Positions 11,301 through 23,414 of a DNA stretch of 64,000 nucleotides are shown here, piece after piece. Both the position numbers and the translations under genes were made by a program. Each line of letters starts with the position of its first letter. Within the stretch, counting starts at the first letter, position 1. Location of the stretch: the NCBI RefSeq assembly GCF_030272615.1, contig NC_081415.1, positions 423,179,757 to 423,243,756 of the forward strand. The letters are read 5' to 3'. The stretch is from Cryptomeria japonica. Taxonomy: Eukaryota; Streptophyta; Pinopsida; Cupressales; Cupressaceae. The notes under the pieces were generated by a model. The model was not told the origin of the DNA and ran no database searches. It was given only the letters and a program-made list of their open reading frames with translations.

Positions 11301-13394
11301 GTATGTGTGAGGTAGTTTAGTATGTGCGAGGTGATTTAGAGAGGGCAACAAATTGGCGGTCAGGCTGGAAAATTGGGGGTGTGTCCATGTGAAGTCGAAT
11401 CAATTAATGGGAGCATTGATGTCAATTTATTTTCTCATCATCACAAGGTGTTATATACAATTAGCTTTTATTTGAAGTGTAAGCCTATATCTTCTATTGT
11501 AAAGGCTAATTATTACTCACCTGCGAGTGCTCATTTCATAGTTACGACTGCTCATGTAGGCTGAAGGCCGAATACTTCACCATTCACATGTTTTAATTTG
11601 CAAACATGTGGCGGGGTCTTAACACCAGCTTTCGTTTAGACTCATTATAACACACATGCGAAATATTTTTTCACAGCTATGGTCATTTGCTTAGATCAAA
11701 GGTCATCTGCTCCACCACTTTCACATGTACCAATTTGTAGACATGTGGCAAATCCTTCGCACATTCACCATCATCTAATTAATAAGATATATAAGGCTCG
11801 GTACCTTCTATTGTATCCACAATATTGCTGGAAACAATGAAAGCCAGTTGAAGTTGTTTGCAAACAAAATTATAGTGAAGGAAGCGTTTTTTGAGCTAAT
11901 GAGAAGGGGCAATTATGGGTAATAAGAAATTAATAGAAGAAGGAAAATAGAGAATCGAAGGGTTAGCCAAAGTAACTCACATAGTACTCAAATTTCCATA
12001 CATCAAGAAGCTTCAATAGAGAAATTGCAGGTGCAAGATGGACTACAAGCCATGAAATTACAGAGTCATGATCTCAGTGGAAGACTAGGAGTGTCCATTT
12101 TCAGGCCACATCACTGATGAAATACTGGGACAAGTGTTTCATGTTCAAAGTAGCCACATTAGGAGAAGTGTGAAAAGGATTTTAGGAAAGGAAATCCTTT
12201 TTCCTCAGGCAAGTAGACTTATCTTCCCCTCACAATTACTATCAATTTTTCTCTTTAATGCATTGGACCTCCTACAGTTGTTAGAATTGCTGGACATTTT
12301 AGTAGACAGATTGGTTTGTGATGTTTATCTTCCTGCCAACAAGTTAATCTCTGCTTTTCAAAAGTATGACATGTGGGAGGGTGAAGCTGAAATAGGAGGT
12401 CTTTTTCCAAGGTATTTACTTCAAAATGAGTATGCTTATGTTTCACTATATGATAGCATAAAAACACCCTGGAAATGCATAATTTTAGGTTTCTTCAAAT
12501 GACACTGGATAGATACCATATAACCTATGGTTGTGATTTAGTTGACATCACCAAGAAAAAAGTTAATGCTATGTTAATGTTGCTAAGCAATGAAGGGTCC
12601 AGAGCAGCAGTTCGGCCTCAAGAACAAATTATCCCTGACCTCAACGTTATGCCAAGAACGGGAGATCCCCAACTCGATCAAGATGATTTACAAGATAGAG
12701 ATACGCCCGCAAAAGGAGTTCAAGAGAAACGAGATGCACATTCTGTGGCTCTAGTAGCCATGGAAGAATGATCGAATTCCACTCTGTCTTTTTGTTTTTT
12801 TGTAACCATGCCTCCAATTTTGCTTCATGAACAAAATAGGAGATTAAGGATATGTTAAATGTGTCTCTTGTTCATAAAAGGGTTATGTCCATGGGGGATG
12901 AAGGAGGTGCTTTTTATGGGCAATTGCATGAGAATACTATTCAACCAAATGTTGTGGAAGAATAGCAATATTCCCACATGGTCCATCGATTCTAATTATG
13001 ACGTAGTAAATGAGCTCACATCATCAGATACAACAAGCAGATTTTGTTGGGAATTTGTATTAATGGCTACATGGTGACTCATAATACTTTGGTCATGTCT
13101 AGTGGGCCTCCACACCGATTAGTTTTCTATTCACCATTTTTCCCTGCCAGCTCCCTGTGAGCTTTGGTCAACAACATTGTGGTTTTTTGTTGGCTTTCAA
13201 TTGGTAGAAATTATATTTAAAATTACCCCATCTGTGTATGGTCATTCGCCATTTTGTATTTTGCACATATATAAGCTTAATTTAGTTTGTAATTAGGAAT
13301 TGTATTTGAGATTATATTTTCAAATCTCAATTTTGAATTGTAATTAGTGTCAAAATTAGAGCTATAACCAAAGGTTTTCATGTTGGCTCTTTCC
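11301..13394 (+). other. Extra tract between LINE-1 RNase H and 3' tail, with coding-like pieces
   Basis: Two neighbouring plus-strand frames of 122 and 98 codons (12,134-12,502 and 12,475-12,771) overlap by 28 bases. The first has a hydrophobic, leucine-rich middle; the second ends in an acidic and proline-containing tail (IIPDLNVMPRTGDPQLD). A further 63-codon frame lies at 11,373-11,564. I recognise none of them. They share the LINE's strand and lie before its poly(A)-like end. They could be a third ORF, a transduced 3' flank, or an unrelated older element. The rest (12,780-13,394) is AT-rich untranslated-like sequence with a TATA-like motif near 13,268. Confidence 0.35.
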
Positions 13395-13482
13395 TCCTGG
13401 TATGCTCTTTGAACCAGCTTGTAATCTTATATCTTATATTAATATATTCGTGCCTTGCCACCTTTGCCTAAAAAAATAATAA

Positions 13483-14559
13483 ATTAAAATGTCCAAATAT
13501 TAGAATTATATAATTGAACGTCACTTTTTTTTAGTTCTGTCATACTATTGGCCAACTAAAAAATAAATTGCATCGAATGGATGCATAAGTAATCCTACTC
13601 TTTAATTACATTTGATTCAATAAATTAAATCTATTAAAAATAATAAAAAAATCATGAAAAATATATGGTTCTAATATCACTTCAATCACATTCACATTTA
13701 ATAGAATATATAACAATAATTTTCAAATTTGTTGGCATTATATGTGCTTTTAGTGTAAACAATAAGGTCAAAATGTATGACGTATACAATAGTGGTAATG
13801 TCCTTCAAGAATTTATTATTGTTGACATTTGATTCAATCAATTAAATGCAAAAGGATGTGCAATTTAAAAAATAAAATAAATTGAATTTGCATTAATTGT
13901 TTCCAATATGAACCAATAGAAAGAAAAAATATTGACATGTTTACAATCATTTAAAAAATAAACAAACTACATATTTTTGTTCAAAAAATTTAATTCTATG
14001 CAATGATTGGTTAAATTGAAAAATAAATAAAATGCAACAAATGCATTAGTTTTCCTATATGTGACAAGAACTAATATTTATATAAGAGAAAAGTGCATAC
14101 TTTGTTTTTAATTTCTTTTTATTTGTTATGTTCATAAATTTTAAATTTGAATTTGATATTTATTAAATTATTTTGTCAGTTCAAAAGTATCACTAGTCTA
14201 GTTTTCAAGGTTATTAATTTTTGGATTGGATTGTATACAAGATTCTCCTTTAATAAAATGGATAGAATCATAAGCATGTTACAACTCCAAATCTAAATTC
14301 TAAATTTTTAATATAATGATCAACAGTCTTAAAATACAATCCCTAGTTTTTGATATTAAAACATAATGGGGGTGTTGTCCATATAATATCCACAATCCAA
14401 AGGCATCTAAAAACATCAACAAACCCACAACCAAAAAACAGAAATAGCTAAATCTGTAGCAGTTTGTAAGTAGATAAAAACCACCAACCAAAGAGTAAAA
14501 TCACATTCCATAAATAGATTAATAGCTAATACCTAAATTGTTTAGCAAAGGAGCCATTC
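13483..14559. other. AT-rich gene-free stretch
   Basis: No gene. About 14,075-14,350 is a diverged copy of a repeat seen again at 25,605-25,890. Shared words include aaatttgaattt followed by a tail with tagataGAAtcATAAGCATa-type sequence and a run ending near acaatcc/actagt. The segment 14,300-14,559 may be the 3' untranslated part of the minus-strand pseudogene beside it. Confidence 0.5.
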
Positions 14560-16615
14560 TCCAAAAGACATAAATGACCAAAAAATAACCCTTATAACAC
14601 TAATCATGACCAAGCTTTTTGACACCATTACTTTGTTGCAAAAAAACATTATTCCAATCCTTGATCAAGAACTTAAAGAGATCCTTGTGGATATCGTCCT
14701 CGTTTGTCATGTCTCCCAAAACCTTATCCTACATTAAACAAAGGGATGTGATTGAGTTGTGCATAACCTAGAGACTAAACTTGGAGATGCTGCCCATCTT
14801 CTTCTCCAGGTCAAAGATTTTTTCCTTTAGCATGCGCAACTCCTTCCCCTTGACCTTCAACTCATTATTAGCTCTTTGACATCCCATACAACTTTCACCC
14901 ACAATAGTCTCCTTAGTGTCCTCCTCCATAGCTACCTCCTCTATTCTGTCATCCCAAGTTTGTTTCCCTTGTTCAACCTAGCTATTGTTCACTGACTTCA
15001 TCGTGTTCTCCTCCAATTCTTCCCCACCACCATCCACATTCTCCTCCTATTTTCCCTCATAACCCTTCCCCTATTCTTCCTCTTCATCTTTCTGGCCATA
15101 ATCAACAAGTTTGAGTATTTTGCCTTTCCCAGAACCACAAGTGGCCATCCTATTTGACCTTCTTCTACCTTCATTTTTGTTTTTTCTCTCCCTACAATCC
15201 TCCTCCTCCTTGTTGGACTCTTCTAAAATAGTAATTTTCTTATGGTGGCTAGTATCCTTTCCTTTCTTCTTCTTTGTTGAGGTCTTTTTGCCCTTAGATA
15301 GACCAATTCTATAATGACAACTGAGGAAGAGGGGGTTTTAGGGGAAGCAAAAAAAGAAGCCTTAGGTTGGAAAATGTATTGCTTTTTCCAAGCACTAGGC
15401 ATACCAATCAAAAGGGGTTTAGGGGAAGCGAAAAAAGTAGCCTTAGGTTGGAAAATGCATTGCTTTTTCCAAGCACCAGACGTACCAATTAAAAAGGGGG
15501 CACTTGAGGAAGGGGTTTCCATAATCATGACATTCCTAAGTGGACACAAAGCTAGGTGGAAGGAATATAGTCTATAAATCAAGCCTTGGTGCAAGGGAAC
15601 AAATTTTTTATCTTGGTTTATAGGGTCTAGGGCCTCTTTAACAGAGTGTTCCAAGGAGTGAAATAGATGAAATGGGAAGGAGATAATGTCATGATTCCTA
15701 AAGTGATTCAGAATTGGCATATGATAAAAATAATAGATTTTAAAGTGGCATTCTAAAGTAAAATACTTCATTATCATCAGTCATACCATTTTCCAGTGGC
15801 CAGACAACTCCTCTCTCGTATATCCACCCTGGAGCTTGACTGGGGCTCATTCCCATGAAAGATCCTGTTTAGGCTCTCACTATTCGCTATATGACTAGTT
15901 CTCTTCCACTTCCTTCCCTCCATGGAAATACCAGTTGCTCGTGCAATAACCTCCTCATTGACTTCAAAGGAAAATCCTCCCACCATGACTCTCTTATTGA
16001 CCCAGGAGGTGGAAAATCGTATAGACAATTCCTCATCAAACCCTTTAAAAAGTTCTAGGTATCCATCAACCCCTCCCTCCCTACAAATGTGCCAAACAAT
16101 CTTGATATTCCTGAAATCATCCAACTTATTAGGCTCAACATGCATACAGTCTCTCCCCATTCTGAAAGTACTAAGAAGGTTTTGCCAAAAAACTAGAGAA
16201 ATGCAAAAAAACTTTGTAAACTCTGTCCCTGAAAAGCAATAGAAATTGTGAAAGATAACCTTGTGCGGTCACCAATGTCATAATAATGCCTGTATCTTTC
16301 CTCGATCCTCCACTTGTGCCAGTGGCATGACATGCAATAAGATGTGAAAGTATAATTAAAATTTGCAGCCTTTCTTTCCCTAGGGATTACCTTGTCATTA
16401 TTATCCCAACTCCCACGCGCCTCGCAATAATGATGCTAATGCATCATAACGTAGAAATCTAAAAGGCTCATGAGACACAAAAAAGGACACCATGCCACAT
16501 TAGTGAAAAGGATCTGTCACATTCGACATGAGTATACAAAACCCACTTAGAAGACCACATTAGCAAATTCCACGTCATCCTCGGCCAACTCATCATCTTA
16601 TTTAAATTTTCCTGC
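14560..16615 (-). pseudogene. Plant-mobile-domain-like and coiled-coil protein, broken
   Basis: Reading leftwards from about 16,615 there is an ATG (MAGKFK) followed by frames with several stops. These carry KVIPRERKAANFNYTF and WRIEERYRHYYDIGDRTR, then after a frameshift near 16,200 GRDCMHVEPNKLDDF, a segment WVNKRVMVGGFSFEVNEEV and ARATGISMEGRKWKR. The next part (15,777-15,223) continues in the same sense (KYFTLECHFKIYYFYH, FHSLEHSVKEA). After that comes a Lys/Glu-rich part ending in a coiled coil near 14,870-14,780 (KGKELRMLKEKIFDLEKK). The middle resembles proteins related to plant mobile domains that are common around plant transposons. That is a judgement from memory of motif style, not a search. 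It begins directly downstream of LINE-2 RNase H on the same strand. It holds an 81-bp internal duplication. Confidence 0.5.
15337..15498. repeat. 81-bp tandem duplication inside the minus-strand pseudogene
   Basis: The unit starting tttaggggaagc is present at 15,337-15,417 and 15,418-15,498 with a few substitutions. It is in phase (27 codons) and gives two copies of a Trp/Lys/Phe-containing peptide (AWKKQCIFQPKA and AWKKQYIFQPKA). Confidence 0.9.
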
Positions 16616-16657
16616 CATTGGTATTCAAAGTTGCAATCCACAACCCAAATAGTTAGG

Positions 16658-16701
16658 AGCTACAAAATCTCACTCCCAAAGCTACAAAATCCCACTCCCA
16701 A
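16658..16701. repeat. 22-bp tandem duplication at LINE-2 3' end
   Basis: agctacaaaatc followed by cactcccaa occurs twice in a row with one substitution, overlapping the last codons of LINE-2 ORF2. Confidence 0.85.
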
Positions 16702-18148
16702 AGAGATGGATGTTACCCATTTGAGTAATGCTAGGGACTCCATGTAGGAGTAACTGAACATTATTTGGGATGGAATCCTTCCTCCTCGAGCATCTCCATC
16801 CTTCAATTTGAAATCTCACAATCGCTAGAGCATCAACAACCTTGTTGCCCTCTCTATAGACCCAACCAATTTCAAAGTGCTCCAATCCTAGAAGAAACTT
16901 GTGGATGTCTTTGATTATCCCTGCAATTGACCAATTAACCTTGTTCAATCCCTTAACCACATCAAATATGAGTTTGGAATCACCTTCAATGGTTAAAGCC
17001 TTTAATCCAATTCAAAGGGAAACTTTGAGTTCCCAAAATAAGGCCATCCCTTCAACTTGGTTATTTGTACTTCCCTTTAAATTCCTAGAGTAAGTAGCCA
17101 CCATCTCCCCCATATGCATCCTTAGCAATATTATCATCAAATGATGAGGGGAGAAAGGATGGGTAGGGGCAAGCTATGACAAAGAGGTTATCCATGAGGA
17201 GTTTAGAGAGGGATTTGAAAACCACTTCAACAGGGTTTTCGAACTCATGAAAGAACCTATTGTTTCTCTCTTTCCAAATTCTCCAACCAAGATGAGGTGG
17301 GATCTATCTCCATAATTGTTTAATCATGGGGTTACGAGAGGGTTCCCTCCTGTCCATAATGAATTGTTGCAGGTCCCCATTCACGACCCAGGTTGTATTC
17401 AATTTTTGCATCACCAAACTCCACATTGTTTTTGTGAATGTGTAGTGAATCAATAAGTGAGAAATACTTTCTTCCTCCTGCTTGCATAAGACACAACGGT
17501 TAGGGAATTGAAATCCCCTCTTGGATAGGTTATCTTGAGTAAGAATCTTGTTGTGTAGAATGGTCCACTATAAGATGTTAATCTTTGGAATTAGTTGTTG
17601 GTTCCAAACCTTCCTCCATCACCCTGGAGCAATATTTTCCTGAAGGAGAGAGAGATATGCAGAATTGACAATGAAATCACCTCTCAGGTTCAATTTCCAT
17701 ATAAATTTGTCCTCTTTGTGGAAAAGGGAATTTAAATATGTTTTATTAGATTTTGTAGCTCCAAAGGCTCATGTAGAAAATGAGGTTGATGGTGAAAGCA
17801 TTACGAGATGTCTTTCATAGATTTGGTAGGGGCGATGTAGTCTCAGACCCAATGTCCAAACAATGCCTTAGTACCATCTCAAATGTTCTTAAAGGAATGG
17901 TACAAAATTAAGGGTTTATCCCCCAGCTAGGTATCCTCCCAGAAATGGATATTACCCTTGTTCCCAATTTTCCATACCAATCCAAATTGAATAATAATTC
18001 TACTTTTGTGGACATTGGTCTTGATCATTGAGCCACTCGGGAACCCTTGAGTTGGAAGAACTCTATAGAACTTCTTATGGTTAAGATACTTGACACTCAT
18101 AATATTGCACCAATTAGCATTATGAAGGGCCAACTTTCAGCCAATTTT

Positions 18149-18761
18149 TGCCATGAGCTCCTTGTTTTTTATTAAAAATGTAGTGAGAACTAGGGCACTG
18201 ACCATTTACATAGCAAAACTATTAATGAAACCACAGTGCAACAACAACACTATAACAACATTAACAGTAATAAAACTAGTGTTTGAAAATAAAAAACAAC
18301 AAAGCAAAAAACACAAAAATACTACAAGGTTGCCTTGTGCACCCCAGTTGTATCAATGACACTGTTCCATTCAGTAAACATGAGCTTATATAGTTCCTTA
18401 GCCTCCTTCTTCTCTTCCTCCGTGTTTGTAGTTCGTTCCCTCAGCAGAGAGAGGGTAAGCGCCGAGCTGTGTAAGATTTGCAGATAAAATTTGTTAAGGC
18501 CCATAATTTGGGCATCCCTGGCATCCACCTTGCTCTTGAGCCGCTTGAATTCATCCATGATAGCCTATAGTTCAAGCACTGGGCCCAAAATGTCAATCTC
18601 TTGCATGATGTCCAACACATCAGTGCACAACTTTTCCATTTGCTCTAGGATAGGGATGCCTTGGGGGTTCACAGTGGCCTTGTCATCCACAGTCTCATCC
18701 ACCACCTTGGCCACGTACTCAGTAGGGGAACAATCGATTTCAGTGCCATAAGCTACTTGTT
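18149..18761 (-). mobile_element. 577-bp retrocopy with 18-bp target duplications inside LINE-2
   Basis: The flanks tgccatgagctccttgtt (18,149-18,166) and tgccataagctacttgtt (18,744-18,761) match at 16 of 18 bases and bound the insert 18,167-18,743. Read on the minus strand, the insert ends in an A-rich tail (tttttaataaaaaac) next to one flank, as expected for target-primed reverse transcription. Removing the insert and one flank joins LINE-2 ORF2 from ...KILLLNK to ELMAKIG....LALHNANW in register with LINE-1. The cargo is the 3' part of a coiled-coil gene plus its 3' untranslated tail, so a LINE enzyme probably moved a cellular or element transcript. Confidence 0.8.
18322..18741 (-). pseudogene. 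Coiled-coil C-terminal fragment carried by the retrocopy
   Basis: The minus-strand frame starts at the insertion edge (18,741), is interrupted once by TAG near 18,571, and ends at a stop at 18,322. It is rich in charged heptads (DEFKRLKSKVDARDAQI, RERTTNTEEEKKEAKELYK) with a conserved-looking front part (GIPILEQMEKLCTDVLDIM). No catalytic motif is seen. The pattern of an acidic linker, then a coiled coil, then a short end matches the tails of the minus-strand pseudogenes at 14,560-16,615 and 493-1645, so I group them. This grouping is an inference. Confidence 0.5.
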
Positions 18762-21700
18762 AAGAAGTAGGATTTTTCTAGTTCCTAGACCGCCTAGATA
18801 TTTAGAACAACATACCTTGTCCCAACTGATTAGGGCCATTCTTTTCTTTTTCTCCATACTAGTCCATAAAAAAGTCTTTTGAATCCTTTTGAGTTTTTTG
18901 ACAATAGAACCTAAAATCTTGAACAGGGAAAGGAAATAAATAGGAATGCCTTGTAGAGAGGCAATTAGGAGTTGAATTTTTCCTGCATTACTAAGGAGCT
19001 TGTGCTTCCAACCAACCAATTTTCTTCATACTGTGTTCCAAAAGGTGTTAAAGACCTCTTTAACAGTGAGGGGAATCCCAAGTAGACCCCAAGTAGGGCA
19101 ACACTATAGCAACCAAGAATAGCCCCGATTTTATCTTGCAGTTTCACTAAAGTATTGTAGAAATAAATACTACCTTTGTTGTAATTTATGTCCTGTCTTG
19201 AATCTTCTACATACTGGTTGAGGAAAAACTTCCTTTCCTTTGTAGCGACCACTAAAGTCACACCAAATAGGATGGTATCATCAACAAACTTCTGTAGAAC
19301 AACCAGCGGAAGGGAGGGCACAGGCTTAACCCCATGTAGTTTTCCCCTGCTGATAAGATTTAAAAAATTTCTACCCAGAACCTCAAGCAACATAATGAAA
19401 AAGGAGAAAGAGGGTCCCCTTGCTGAATGCCTTTAGCCACTCCAAAGGATCCCCTAGGAACTTCATTAACCAACACAAAATACCTCATAGTGGTGACACA
19501 CTCCTAGATTAAGCTAATTAGTCTGCCTCCAAAACTAAATTTCATTAAGACTTTAAAAAGAAAGTCCCAACTAACTCTATCATAAGCCTTAGAGATGTCA
19601 ATCTTGAGGGCCATCCTCGACTGATAAATCCTATCCATAGAATGAATGAATGATTTCATGCGTGGTAACCACAACATCAAGAATCTGCCTCCTGGGAACA
19701 AACCCCTTTTGGTTACAATTGACGAATCCATCCCAGAAATGATTAATCCTATTCACCAAAATTTTAAAGAAAATCTTATAGATAGTATTGCACATACGAA
19801 TGGGTCTAAAATTGATAATCCATAGGGGCTCTTGAATTTTAGGAACTAGAGCAATATAAGATTTGTTCAGTCTTTTCAACAGTTTAGTATTTCTGAAGAA
19901 ATCCTTATCACCATGGTCACATAAAATCCCACAATATCCCAAAAATCCCGAAAGAAAGCTAGAGGGAAGCCATCAGGTTCTAGGGCTTTGTAAGCCCCCA
20001 TAGAAAAAAATTCACTCCTAACCTCCTTATCAAAAAATAGAGCCAGGATTAGTGCATTGCCATCCTCATCCAATGCACAAGGAAGGCATTAGAGAAGTTG
20101 ATCCACCAACAGTATATTCCTAACCCTACTCTCTTCTCTAAAAGTATTAACTGAGTGTCATCCTTAATTTCCTAGTTTGAGTCATCCCTAAGGATTAAAA
20201 TCATATTCCTCTTCCCGCGTTTACAAGCTGATCTATGGAAGAAGGTTGAATTTCTATCACCCTCTCTTAGCCACTGAATTCTAGACTTTTTCTTATAGTA
20301 TATTTCCTCTTACTTCGGGTTTTCCTTCCACTTTTCTCTTAGATTTTCCTTAGCCCCATGTGTAGATTCTGAGGATCCCCCCTACACCATCCTTTCCTAA
20401 ATAGGAGCCAATCTTGAATTAATCTCTTTTTTCTTAGCAAATATATTACCAAACATGAACTTATTCCACCCCCTCACATTCTTCCTTATCAAATCAAGTT
20501 TCTGAGCAATTCTATACATAGGAGTTCCCTAAATTGGGGTGCTCCATCATTTACTAATACAATATCTAAACTCCAAGTGTGTTGTCCACATGATCTCATA
20601 GTGGAAAGGAATACATCCACTCATGGGTCTATCAAACCATTGTAGAAGAATGGGGTTATGATTCAAAATTGTCTTGGGGAGGGCATGAAGAGTGGCATTG
20701 TATTCAATATCCCAATTGGTTGAGACCAAAAACCTATCCAACATGACCTGAATAAGGTGATCTCCCTTCCTATGATTGGACCAAGTGAACAACTGCCCCC
20801 TCAAGTTAGCATCAATCATGCCATTCTTAGTAATAAACTCTGCTAGATTAGTCATACTATTTGAATAATCCATCAAGCCTCCATGTTTCTCCAAAGGAAA
20901 CATGGGGGAGTTAAAATCTCCTATCACTATCTAATTGGAATCCTAGTCCAATTGAATCAAGGAAAAAATCTCATCCCAAAGAACCAGATGACCAATTCGG
21001 TTGCTGGGCGCATACACATTAACAAGAACCCAAGAGTTATATTGAGTAGTAAAATTAAAAGATAAAGAACTAGTAGAGGAAGATATAAGAGATCCTCCCA
21101 ACTTCATGGGGTTCCACATAGTGACCCACCCCTTGAGGCTCCATTTGCATTACTAATAAAAAAAGAGGAGCCCAATCAAATGTTTCCTGCAATATTACTA
21201 AAAGAATTGTCTGTCATCTTAACTTAAGTAGCAAAACATCAATCCTTTTTTGAAGAATGTAGTCTCTGAGGTCTAACTGTTTCTAGGAGTTGTTTACGCC
21301 CCTCATATTCCATTAAAGGAATTTAATTTTTTAATTCTTGTTGAATAATCAAGGGTCCTTTGCATCCCATTTGTAATTTCCTTTACCACTTCCTTATATC
21401 TAGTGAGTCTTTCTAATGGGTGTCCAGTCTTCAATTCTGGCCCCACATCAATCTTCTTATTCCTGGTCTTCCTTTTTTGAGTCACCCAACCATCATTACC
21501 TATTTGGGCACAACTACTAGAGGAAGCACCAGGTGAGGAGGAAGTCTGCACCATACTTGAGGAGAGCGGGGAATAGAATCAACAAGGGGGTAAACATAGA
21601 CCTTGTGCCCACCTGATTTACATATACCTGCATTAATCAAATTTGGGACCACATTAGCAACAGTGCAAGTGGGAGGGGTAGATGTGAGTGGGATCTCCCC

Positions 21701-22538
21701 CTCCTCAAGGGGTCCCATAACCATCACATTATTCAACATTCTCAAATACGTCACATTTGTAAAAGGAAAAGAGATGTCTCCTTCATGCTGGGAATCCAAT
21801 TTCTTTGGAGTTGTATTCCTTTGGTCCCTTAGAGAAGACTTATTTGGGGTTTCTATCATCTTGAGGAGCCTTTCTATGAAAGGGTAATCCTCACTTTCAT
21901 CTGCCAAGTCATTGCCTCTTCGAGTCTTGTCCATAGACATAGGCTTAGTAGATATTCATATTTCCTTCTATTTAAGAGGACTTTTTTTTTGGGGGGGGGG
22001 GCTTATAATCAAAGATAGGGTGTCTAGGCTTAGAACACTTTTGGCAATAAACCAAGACATTCTCATAAACTAATGCTTGGGTCCAGCATCCCAAATTAGA
22101 TTGCATGGTAATAAAATTAGGAAGATTCTTATTCACAACAACCATCACACAAAAGAAAGAAAAAAATAACCTGGATCTCAATCTCGTCACCTCATCTATG
22201 GACACATAGTGTCCAAATGTGCTGCCAATCCATCAAATATTTTCTCATCTTAGAACTTGAGTGGGAGCCCAAGTAAATGGACCCACATAGGAGTAGTCTT
22301 GTTTAAATCCACAATAGGATCAAAACTCGGTTTCCATCTACAAAGAGAAAGATGGTGTTTCCTATAAGCCCAGGATCCTGAGAGGATCACAACTAAATCT
22401 TCCTCCATTGTAAATTTAAATAGGAAAAAATCACCATGCATGACACTAATTGTAACACTTTGTGAGGCCCTACCCTGACCCATCCTAGCATTTCAGTGAC
22501 TTTCATGTTGGAACTATTATGGATACTTTACTTTTTTT

Positions 22539-22682
22539 ATGCATTATGGATATAGAACTTTATATGATCCCAGGAATTGGATAACATTGATATATTGATG
22601 CTTCATTTCTATGCATTATGGATATAGAATTTTATATGATTCTAGAATAGGATAACATTGAGATGGTGTATGTCATTATTTG
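22539..22682. repeat. 72-bp tandem duplication in the solo LTR
   Basis: atgcattatggatatagaa starts at 22,539 and again at 22,611, each followed by similar sequence ending in ggataacattga. The copies differ at several bases. Confidence 0.8.
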
Positions 22683-23414
22683 ATTTGCAGGACTTTATTA
22701 TGATGCTAGAAATATGATGCATATCTTAGGAATGGATTAAATTTATGAGGATTATGATAATTGCTTATGTGGATTTGCTTTGATATATGGTAAATTGATT
22801 TGTATGATGTCAATTGTATGTAGAATAATTGATTTGTATTCTTATTTATGTATTTAATATTATATGAGGCTATTGGGAAATACTAATGTGTAATTGAGAT
22901 GTGCAGGAAAATTATCCATGTGACCATGGAAACATTATGGAGAATCAAGCCTAGACCTATGTATGTTCGTAAAACCAGGGGTTGTCTATTTGGAGAGACA
23001 ACACCCCATATGTATCGTATTTTATTCATAAACATAAATGTCTACATGTGTGTTAAATTGTATTTATTTATTGTGTAAATCCTACAAGAGACAAATGCCA
23101 TGTGTGTATTTGTGATGTAGAATTCTTTTTAGTGTCACTTGACACATGTGTTGTATGTTGAGTTGGCATTGTCATGTCACCTTTTGAGAGATTTATTTTT
23201 TTACCAATGATATATTTCCAAATTATCCTTGAAGGTCCCAAGTAAATCTAGGATAGTGAGCCACTAGGAGGGTCAACTCAGAGTTGACCCGTAGGTAAAC
23301 TTTAGGTGGAATTTCAAAGGGTTAAACTAACTCTTAGAGATATATAAATATATATACATATATATATATATATTTATAATTTAAAAAAAAAAAAAAGTAA
23401 CAAAAAAAAAATGC

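Larger units (their letters stand above)
4842..13482 (+). mobile_element. LINE-1: decayed L1-type non-LTR retrotransposon
   Basis: The order ORF1 (DUF4283-like), ORF2 (endonuclease, RT, zinc-binding region, RNase H) and an A-rich 3' end is that of plant L1-type LINEs. The 3' end is taken at the A-rich tail (cctttgcctaaaaaaataataa, up to about 13,482), preceded by a transcript-end-like tract with ttgtaatcttat. The 5' end is not defined. ORF1-like sequence is clear from about 5430 and may begin near 4850. Stops and frameshifts in both ORFs show it is dead. A tract of about 2.1 kb between RNase H and the tail is not explained by normal LINE genes. Confidence 0.8.
16682..21315 (-). pseudogene. 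LINE-2 ORF2: endonuclease, reverse transcriptase, RNase H
   Basis: Endonuclease motifs appear at about 21,010-20,890 (VNVYAPSN, GDFNSPMFPLEKHGG). RT motifs are FRPIRMCNTIYKIFFK and VNRINHFW (about 19,810-19,740), KIDISKAYDRVSWDF (about 19,600), QQGDPLSPF (about 19,420) and the active-site FVDDTILFG (about 19,280). The thumb or connection region shows SLLGV-type sequence and KIQLLIASLQGIPIYFLSL. The RNase H C-terminus lies at 17,090-16,682 (GSTNNQVEGMALFWELK, EGDSKLIFDVV, YREGNKVVDALA). The frame is broken by stops throughout and by the 577-bp insertion at 18,167-18,743. Confidence 0.85.

Noticed and set aside
4395-13496. Similar words attaaaatatgtccaa (4,395) and attaaaatgtccaa (13,483) as a target duplication of LINE-1
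   Set aside because: They differ by a 2-base indel in AT-rich DNA, and the left copy lies at the 3' end of the minus-strand pseudogene that would then fall inside the LINE. Not consistent enough.
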